Positions 22,501 through 25,246 of a DNA stretch of 25,246 nt are shown here, in pieces (positions within the stretch are counted from its first letter, which is position 1; every line of letters starts with the position of its first letter). The position numbers were made by a program, and so were the translations under genes. The DNA comes from Plakobranchus ocellatus. Taxonomy: Eukaryota > Mollusca > Gastropoda > Plakobranchidae. The stretch lies in assembly GCA_019648995.1 (NCBI GenBank), contig BLXT01000427.1, positions 724,901 to 750,146 on the forward strand. The letters run 5' to 3'. The notes beneath the pieces are model-generated. The model did no database searches and had not been told where the DNA came from. It saw only the letters and a program-made list of their open reading frames with translations.

Positions 22501-23933
22501 ATATGTGTGCGGATCAAAGCCCAAGCCTGATGCTGAATGTAATACGAGGCCTAGATCTAATCCACAATATCTAGCATGCACTTCATGCACATAAATGATT
22601 GTGAACAATTGGTTCATTATTTCAATGTTTCAAATAGATGGATCACCTATCTGGGATTTCAAATTTCTTGCACTTAACCATTCAGAGAAATGCATGTTTC
22701 TCTTTTTCTTGGAATTCAAGGGAAATCACTCACAAATAATTATGTCTAAAAAGTTGTACACGGATTTTTAGGCCTCATACCTGATTTATTATCTTATAAC
22801 CAACTTACAGCATCCAAAGAAAAAGAAAAAAATCCCATGAAAACGTTAACAAAATAACTGAAGGCCAAACTTTGACCTCTTCTTTTTTTTTGCTAATCCG
22901 TTTTAGAAGCAAATTCTAGGATGTATGTTCCTAAAGTCATAGGTTTCACATCTACTTGATCAATCTATCTCATATTATCGTGATAGCCCCATGTACTTTA
23001 GGGGCAGGATTTGGCTTTTTGTGCATAGCCAGTCCACAAGAAGGTGACTTCAGGCTCTAAAGCCCTCTGTGAGACCAAGGCACCAGTGGCGGAGCTCGAC
23101 TGAAACAAGAAAGGCATTGTTAGATACAGTGGTGGCTTCTGATCCCTACTATCAGATTGTTGCAACGATAGAGGTCATACTCTAGATATGAGGCAGGGCT
23201 ACTCCTTTCAAGCTAAATTTACTTCATTGTTTGCAAGTGAGCACACATGAGTGACCATAAGAATTAATGGCATCGGAGCCAGGCTCACAAACGCAAGAAT
23301 ATGATGCTCAGTGACATCTCAGGAGAGGACGGTTTACTCAGTTCTTTACCACAGTGAGTTGAATACAATTATGAAACATCGATAGATTATCATTAATGAA
23401 TATATTAGAGATAATATTCCATACCATTTACATCGGCAAACAGCATACATTTATTTTTTATATAGTCTTGACTCAAAAAAAAAAAACTAGTGAGGGTTTC
23501 TCTTGGTCCTCCAAGACAATAATATCAACAGGATATCAACGATAGCCACCAAGGTAGCAGATTTTATTGTAGTTCACCAAAATTGTTTCCTGGATAAAAA
23601 GAAAGTTGGTTGGTCTATGGTTTTTTTTTTGGTTGAAATAAACCTCCATCACGTTTCCCATTTTTTCCCTTTCTAGAAAACCCAAAACCTAATTTTCATA
23701 TGAAGGCTCTGCTCCCATTCTTCGTTGGCCAGCATGCCCGCCACAGCTGGCTAACTTGCACCTATGTAGCTTTGGAATCAATGGCTAAAACAGACAAGAG
23801 TTAGGCAATGTAACTTACCCTGAGCAATGAAGCTAACTCCAAGAGGAAAGAGGCGGCCCCAAGCCTCTGAAGGCTGTTCATCCTCTATGTGAAAGTCGCC
23901 ATCAATTATATCCTGAGTAGGCAGAGTTGCCAT
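8907..23933 (-). CDS. CHEK2: Checkpoint kinase 2 (CHK2) ortholog, 16 coding exons, 473 aa
   Basis: Serine/threonine kinase that in other animals is activated by ATM after DNA double-strand breaks and phosphorylates p53, CDC25 and repair proteins in the nucleus. Joined exons: 23819-23933, 21192-21316, 20783-20861, 20150-20215, 19101-19191, 17540-17648, 15685-15738, 15240-15304, 14833-14932, 14215-14253, 13681-13728, 12544-12707, 11982-12097, 10255-10340, 9344-9409, 8907-9005. They sum to 1422 nt, stay in frame and have GT-AG introns throughout. Domains: TQ site at T6, FHA about residues 25-128, kinase about 151-418, basic tail 419-473. Catalytic residues: K180, E204, D279 (HRD), D300 (DFG), activation-loop T315 and T319 (human T383/T387), APE 324-326. 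The combination of FHA plus kinase with motifs such as [15 protein letters not shown] and [13 protein letters not shown] identifies CHK2 rather than CHK1, DCLK or CaMK. Human CHK2 has 543 residues; the shortfall is mainly the N-terminal SQ/TQ cluster. An upstream coding exon cannot be excluded. Confidence 0.97.
9344..9409 (-). CDS. CHEK2: CHK2 exon 15: C-terminal tail (420-441)
   Basis: Encodes [20 protein letters not shown] followed by AV. The D-D-x-M-K start matches human DEDMKRK directly after HPWLQ. The rest is not conserved with human. Acceptor ttgttatgcag|gat; donor gtg|gtaaga. Intron 15 (9006-9343) has an AAT-rich tract near 9106-9141. Confidence 0.9.
9601..9793. repeat. Diverged 108-bp tandem duplication in intron 14
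   Basis: GATATACTAGCATTTT occurs at 9601 and again at 9709, and each copy is followed by AATGTTGGTCTAATTA and AACC with the same order and spacing. The copies differ by substitutions and small gaps, and the second copy is truncated. Confidence 0.85.
10255..10340 (-). CDS. CHEK2: CHK2 exon 14: end of kinase domain (391-419)
   Basis: Encodes [20 protein letters not shown], then EVLSHPWLQ. The DPKKR and HPWL motifs close the kinase fold (human DPKARFTTEEALRHPWLQ). Acceptor ttttcctcag|ct; donor cag|gtgaag, phase 0. Intron 14 (9410-10254) holds a 108-bp tandem duplication. Confidence 0.96.
10652..10680. repeat. Perfect 11-bp inverted repeat in intron 13
   Basis: TTGAACTGGAA and its reverse complement flank a 7-base loop. 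Outside the arms the symmetry stops, so no full MITE could be defined. Confidence 0.7.
11982..12097 (-). CDS. CHEK2: CHK2 exon 13: kinase C-lobe (352-390)
   Basis: Encodes [20 protein letters not shown], then [19 protein letters not shown]. It aligns with human [14 protein letters not shown] and the following C-lobe helices. Acceptor ttgtaaacag|gc; donor acag|gtgaaa. Intron 13 (10341-11981) has an 11-bp perfect hairpin at 10652-10680 and an ATA-type short repeat near 11568-11590. Confidence 0.95.
12544..12707 (-). CDS. CHEK2: CHK2 exon 12: DFG, activation loop, APE (298-351)
   Basis: Encodes [30 protein letters not shown]... and ends at [14 protein letters not shown] is at 300-302 and APE at 324-326. 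T315 and T319 correspond to the autophosphorylated T383 and T387 of human CHK2. Acceptor aacattgcag|gtt; donor attat|gtgaga. Intron 12 (12098-12543) has no recognisable content. Confidence 0.97.
13498..13557. repeat. GA microsatellite in CHK2 intron 11
   Basis: About 60 bp of GA dinucleotides with two interruptions. The Ser/Leu-rich open frames on the minus strand over it come from the repeat and are not genes. Confidence 0.95.
13681..13728 (-). CDS. CHEK2: CHK2 exon 11: 48-nt exon, PEN motif (282-297)
   Basis: Encodes [16 protein letters not shown], the second half of the catalytic loop and the start of the strand leading to DFG. Acceptor atattcctcag|cc; donor aag|gtagaa. Intron 11 (12708-13680) contains the GA microsatellite and is otherwise unremarkable. 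Confidence 0.95.
14215..14253 (-). CDS. CHEK2: CHK2 exon 10: 39-nt exon with the HRD catalytic loop (269-281)
   Basis: Encodes [14 protein letters not shown]279 is the catalytic base (human D347). The exon is only 13 codons, and the next intron interrupts the HRDLKPEN motif between K281 and P282. Acceptor ttcatttcag|tat; donor aag|gtactc. Intron 10 (13729-14214) carries an A-rich AAAT-like tract at about 13818-13853. Confidence 0.95.
14833..14932 (-). CDS. CHEK2: CHK2 exon 9: hinge and helices D/E (235-268)
   Basis: Encodes [20 protein letters not shown], then [13 protein letters not shown]. The EGGELFDK block is characteristic of CHK2/CaMK-group kinases. Acceptor attttgaccag|ag; donor aag|gtgaaa. 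Intron 9 (14254-14832) includes a plus-strand poly(A) run near 14431-14452 and nothing else of note. Confidence 0.95.
15240..15304 (-). CDS. CHEK2: CHK2 exon 8: kinase N-lobe to hinge (214-234)
   Basis: Encodes [20 protein letters not shown] and the first part of the hinge. It matches human [21 protein letters not shown]. Acceptor caacttctcag|cc; donor gaact|gtaagt. Intron 8 (14933-15239) has no recognisable content. Confidence 0.95.
15685..15738 (-). CDS. CHEK2: CHK2 exon 7: helix C, residues 196-213
   Basis: Encodes [19 protein letters not shown]204 aligns with the helix-C glutamate of human CHK2 (E273) that pairs with the catalytic lysine. Acceptor tgttcctcag|aac; donor cat|gtaagc. Upstream intron 6 (15739-17539) holds the LINE fragment. 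Downstream intron 7 (15305-15684) is A+T-rich with nothing recognised. Confidence 0.95.
15900..16840 (-). mobile_element. RTE-clade (BovB-like) LINE, 5'-truncated, in CHK2 intron 6
   Basis: This is the 3' part of a non-LTR retrotransposon lying in the same orientation as CHK2. The reverse-transcriptase segment starts inside the RT domain at [19 protein letters not shown] (from 16836), and YADD follows at 16699-16710. A C-terminal region follows with [24 protein letters not shown] and FFGHVMRR. This order and these motifs match the C-terminal part of BovB/RTE polyproteins. The 3' UTR is very short: after the stop at 15934-15936 come TGATGA-type repeats ending near 15900, as in RTE elements. 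The endonuclease and N-terminal RT are missing. Confidence 0.85.
15934..16836 (-). pseudogene. Partial RTE reverse transcriptase ORF (about 300 codons, open)
   Basis: A single uninterrupted frame runs from the RGVRQGC block through YADD to the terminal [15 protein letters not shown] and a TGA. It lacks the apurinic-type endonuclease and the first RT motifs, so it cannot encode a working enzyme. The absence of stops or frameshifts over 900 bp suggests a fairly recent insertion or truncation. The plus-strand open frames over 15852-16789 are shadows of this region. Confidence 0.85.
16840..17128. mobile_element. GC-rich block joined to the LINE fragment (5' UTR or SINE-like unit)
   Basis: Clearly less A+T-rich than the surrounding intron and directly abutting the point where RT homology stops. 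It carries an inverted repeat at one edge (AGGGTAG 16840-16846 with CTACCCT 16874-16880) and a hairpin at the other (CTTGTAG 17100-17106 with CTACAAG 17122-17128). It may be the 5' untranslated part of the same LINE brought next to the RT by an internal deletion, or an unrelated short element. No clear tRNA-type promoter boxes were found. Confidence 0.5.
17540..17648 (-). CDS. CHEK2: CHK2 exon 6: glycine-rich loop and catalytic lysine (159-195)
   Basis: Encodes [20 protein letters not shown], then [17 protein letters not shown]. The glycine loop is GKGACGEV and the ATP-binding lysine is K180 (human K249). The usual VAIK reads FACK here, a conservative change at the position before the lysine. 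Acceptor ttatttttcag|ag; donor gta|gtaaga, phase 0. Confidence 0.96.
17976..18654. mobile_element. piggyBac-type MITE (non-autonomous) in CHK2 intron 5
   Basis: The ends are TTAACTCAATGGA at 17976-17988 and its exact reverse complement at 18642-18654, so the 13-bp inverted repeats begin with TTAA, the piggyBac target-site duplication. The element proper is about 671 bp (17980-18650). A further 10-bp subterminal pair is GGAGACGCAT at 17986-17995 and its complement at 18602-18611. Two copies of the GACGCATCGGACAC motif near the left end form palindromes. There is no transposase frame, so it would have moved with an enzyme from elsewhere. The family is inferred from TTAA and the end structure. 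Confidence 0.75.
17991..18058. repeat. Paired palindromic subterminal repeats of the MITE
   Basis: CATCGGACAC and GTGTCCGATG (17993-18014) form perfect 10-bp arms around a 2-bp spacer. A second copy 42 bp on (18035-18058) pairs GCATCGGACAC with ATGTCCAATGC with two imperfect positions. Such subterminal repeats are commonly transposase-binding sites. Confidence 0.7.
19101..19191 (-). CDS. CHEK2: CHK2 exon 5: FHA-kinase linker and start of kinase domain (129-158)
   Basis: Encodes [14 protein letters not shown], then [15 protein letters not shown]. The first part matches human VFVFFDLT, and the second leads into the glycine-rich loop that is completed in exon 6. Acceptor cttttacag|cc; donor ggcaa|gtaagg. 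Intron 5 (17649-19100) carries the piggyBac-like element. Confidence 0.95.
20150..20215 (-). CDS. CHEK2: CHK2 exon 4: end of FHA domain, residues 107-128
   Basis: Encodes [20 protein letters not shown] followed by NK. This aligns almost residue for residue with human [22 protein letters not shown]. Acceptor tatttttcag|gc; donor aaag|gtaatt. Intron 4 (19192-20149) contains only low-complexity A/T sequence. Confidence 0.95.
20783..20861 (-). CDS. CHEK2: CHK2 exon 3: FHA domain, residues 81-106
   Basis: Encodes [20 protein letters not shown] followed by INGEKV. The SSNGTFIN motif is the hallmark FHA turn, and N97 corresponds to human N166. Acceptor taaaaacag|aagg; donor gtag|gtgagt, with one base carried over. 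Intron 3 (20216-20782) has no recognisable content. Confidence 0.95.
21192..21316 (-). CDS. CHEK2: CHK2 exon 2: FHA domain, residues 39-80
   Basis: Encodes [16 protein letters not shown]... and ends ...[11 protein letters not shown]49 in FGRG corresponds to human R117, and S72 and H75 in YSKIH correspond to S140 and H143, which contact phosphothreonine in the human FHA domain. Acceptor tatatttcag|at; donor agg|gtaaga, phase 0. Intron 2 (20862-21191) shows nothing but A+T-rich sequence. Confidence 0.95.
23819..23933 (-). CDS. CHEK2: CHK2 exon 1: start codon, TQ site, first FHA strand (residues 1-38)
   Basis: The ATG at 23931-23933 sits in a good context (G at -3, G at +4). An in-frame TAA lies a short way upstream in the genomic sequence. 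The peptide begins [12 protein letters not shown], and its [12 protein letters not shown] segment matches human CHK2 EDQEP...PAPWARL just before the FHA domain. The donor is CAGG|gtaagt, and the exon ends one base into a codon. Intron 1 (21317-23818) is the largest, at 2.5 kb. It holds a CTAG-rich stretch (22041-22574) and a slightly GC-richer block (about 22990-23330), and no coding exon was recognised in it. Confidence 0.88.
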
Positions 23934-24595
23934 CACAGTTGAATATGGCTTACACAGAATATTCAAAATTTATCTGGTTTAAAACAAAATAAAATAAAAA
24001 CAAAACAAATAATTAAGCTATTAGAAAAAAAAAACAAAAAAACTTCCTTTAAATAATTACCTAACAATACAAAGCTCAAAAACTATAATTCTATTTACAA
24101 CAACTGCCACCTAACCTTTCATGTGAAAGTGCATATTTTATAATTGTTTTGTTCAGAGACAGGGGTCCTTATATATTTTATAAAACAAGACATAGGGCTA
24201 ATGCAGTTTTCAAACTTTAAATCTAAATTTTAGCTCCTCAATTATAACTTAAATACCTTTTCGTTTTTGTAAAAGTGAGAAATAAAAAAAACCAAATGCA
24301 GCTGAATACAATTATGTTGAACATACAAAACTTAACTCCTACCTGGACAACAAGAGACAACAAACCTAGCACTAGATCTAGATCAGTACCATGTGTTAAT
24401 GCGAATCACATATGGGAAGGGCAGGCTTAACACTAGTGAAGAACTTAGCAAAATTTACACTTTTCTATTTGTTAAACACAAGCCCCAAATCTGAGTGATA
24501 GACAATTAAACAAACGAACACACAAGGCAGAACGATGGCAATCCATCTCAGTGCATACAAGTTTTGCTCAGTCACAGTCACTGTCATTGAGCCAA

Positions 24596-24606
24596 ATTGG
24601 CGGGAA
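24596..24606 (-). promoter_or_regulatory. E2F-type site overlapping a CCAAT box
   Basis: The minus strand reads TTCCCGCCAAT, so a consensus E2F site (TTCCCGCCAA) shares bases with a CCAAT box. E2F sites mark S-phase and checkpoint genes, and CCAAT/NF-Y control is known for mammalian CHK2. Site identification is by motif only. Confidence 0.45.
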
Positions 24607-25000
24607 GACAACACACCACACTTGCACAAAAACAATAGAGGCTAGAGCAACATGAAAATTTTTACAGCAGTTGTTTTTTTTTCACGTACTTGCCATGATC
24701 TTTGCTCTTGGCCAGTTTGGACATAAACCTAAACCTAAATAAAGTTACTTGAGATTGCTCTAATATGGTCTAAAAATCATCTACCAACCTTAAAGATGAA
24801 AGCATTCCCATCAATTTTTTTCTCTCTTACATCTTAAAAAAAAAAAGAAAAAGAATAGAAACAATTAAAAAATAAAAACATTTTTCTTGTTCACAGCCTC
24901 TTCGAACTCATCAATTTTTCACAATGATTTCTAGGAATCCATGGTGATGACGTACATATAGCTGCAATCTAAGCCTCATCAGTGAGTCATCACACAAACT

Positions 25001-25040
25001 TTGAAAGGCTTCAAAAGTATCTATTGTAAAAGCCTTTCAA
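25001..25040. repeat. 11-bp inverted repeat in the CHK2 5' flank
   Basis: TTGAAAGGCTT (25001-25011) and AAGCCTTTCAA (25030-25040) are exact complements around an 18-base spacer. Function unknown. Confidence 0.65.
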
Positions 25041-25246
25041 GTAATCCTTGACTAGAGCACATATAAATCTTTTGAAGGAAACAACTATAGAATTTTGGCT
25101 CTTTGAAGAATATTTTCTCATCTATTTTTGGAAGAGTTTGGGTCCATTGGCAGACTTTTGCAGAAAAAAAATCCCAATAAAAGTCATGCTGCAATCAAAA
25201 TAAGATTTAAGAAAAGTATCTTTTTGGTTTTCTTTCTTTTTCACTA

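Larger units (their letters stand above)
23934..25246 (-). promoter_or_regulatory. CHK2 5' flank: 5' UTR and promoter region
   Basis: Noncoding sequence upstream of the ATG. It contains an E2F-like site overlapping a CCAAT box near 24597, about 665 bp upstream of the ATG. Further upstream are a CRE-like TGACGTAC (24948-24955) and an AP-1-like TGAGTCA (24983-24989), then an 11-bp hairpin (25001-25040). No TATA box could be assigned and the transcription start is unknown. A noncoding first exon and a 5' UTR intron are possible. Confidence 0.45.

Noticed and set aside
23934-23966. Upstream in-frame extension of CHK2 exon 1 (NILCKPYSTV before the ATG)
   Set aside because: It has no ATG, begins right after a TAA, and is not like CHK2. 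The ATG at 23933 has a better context.
24670-24720. Possible upstream first exon with ATGGCAA|gtacgt on the minus strand
   Set aside because: Only a start codon and a donor-like sequence. No acceptor gives a convincing in-frame join to exon 1 and there is no similarity to CHK2.

Overview
This is a eukaryotic genomic window. It is A+T-rich and intron-rich, all introns seen have GT-AG borders, and there are no bacterial-type operons. It is dominated by one gene on the minus strand, a complete ortholog of the checkpoint kinase CHK2 (CHEK2). I could reconstruct 16 coding exons, running from a start codon at 23933 down to a TGA at 8907-8909. They total 1422 nt and encode 473 residues, and reading frame and splice phase agree at every junction. 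The protein has an FHA phosphothreonine-binding domain, a full Ser/Thr kinase domain with all catalytic motifs, and a basic C-terminal tail. The organism is probably an invertebrate, and a mollusc is plausible. This rests on the mid-distance CHK2 sequence, the RTE/BovB-like LINE remnant, the piggyBac-type MITE and a CTAGATC-rich intron, and it is inference only.

Layout on plus coordinates. 1-2820: noncoding, less A+T-rich on the far left, with short simple repeats and no gene recognised. 2850-3600: a short ATC-rich tract, then a minisatellite of roughly 65-80 bp units. 3600-4780: unremarkable noncoding DNA. 4780-8906: A-rich on the plus strand (T-rich in the CHK2 sense), probably the CHK2 3' untranslated region and downstream flank, with a near and a far candidate poly(A) signal. 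8907-23933: the CHK2 coding region and its 15 introns. 23934-25246: 5' untranslated and promoter region, with a consensus E2F-type site overlapping a CCAAT box.

Two introns carry clear mobile-element insertions. Intron 6 (15739-17539) holds the 3' part of an RTE-clade LINE in the same orientation as the gene. Its reverse-transcriptase/C-terminal reading frame is still open, and it is joined to a separate GC-rich block. Intron 5 (17649-19100) holds a roughly 670-bp non-autonomous element with TTAA at both ends, 13-bp terminal inverted repeats and palindromic subterminal repeats, which looks like a piggyBac-type MITE. Other introns contain a GA microsatellite, a 108-bp tandem duplication and short perfect hairpins.

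I found no wholly new system. The points of most interest are the very short CHK2 N-terminus with a single TQ site in an ideal FHA-ligand context, the evidence for a very long 3' UTR, and the two intronic elements. No LTR or virus-derived elements, RNA genes or CRISPR arrays were recognised.
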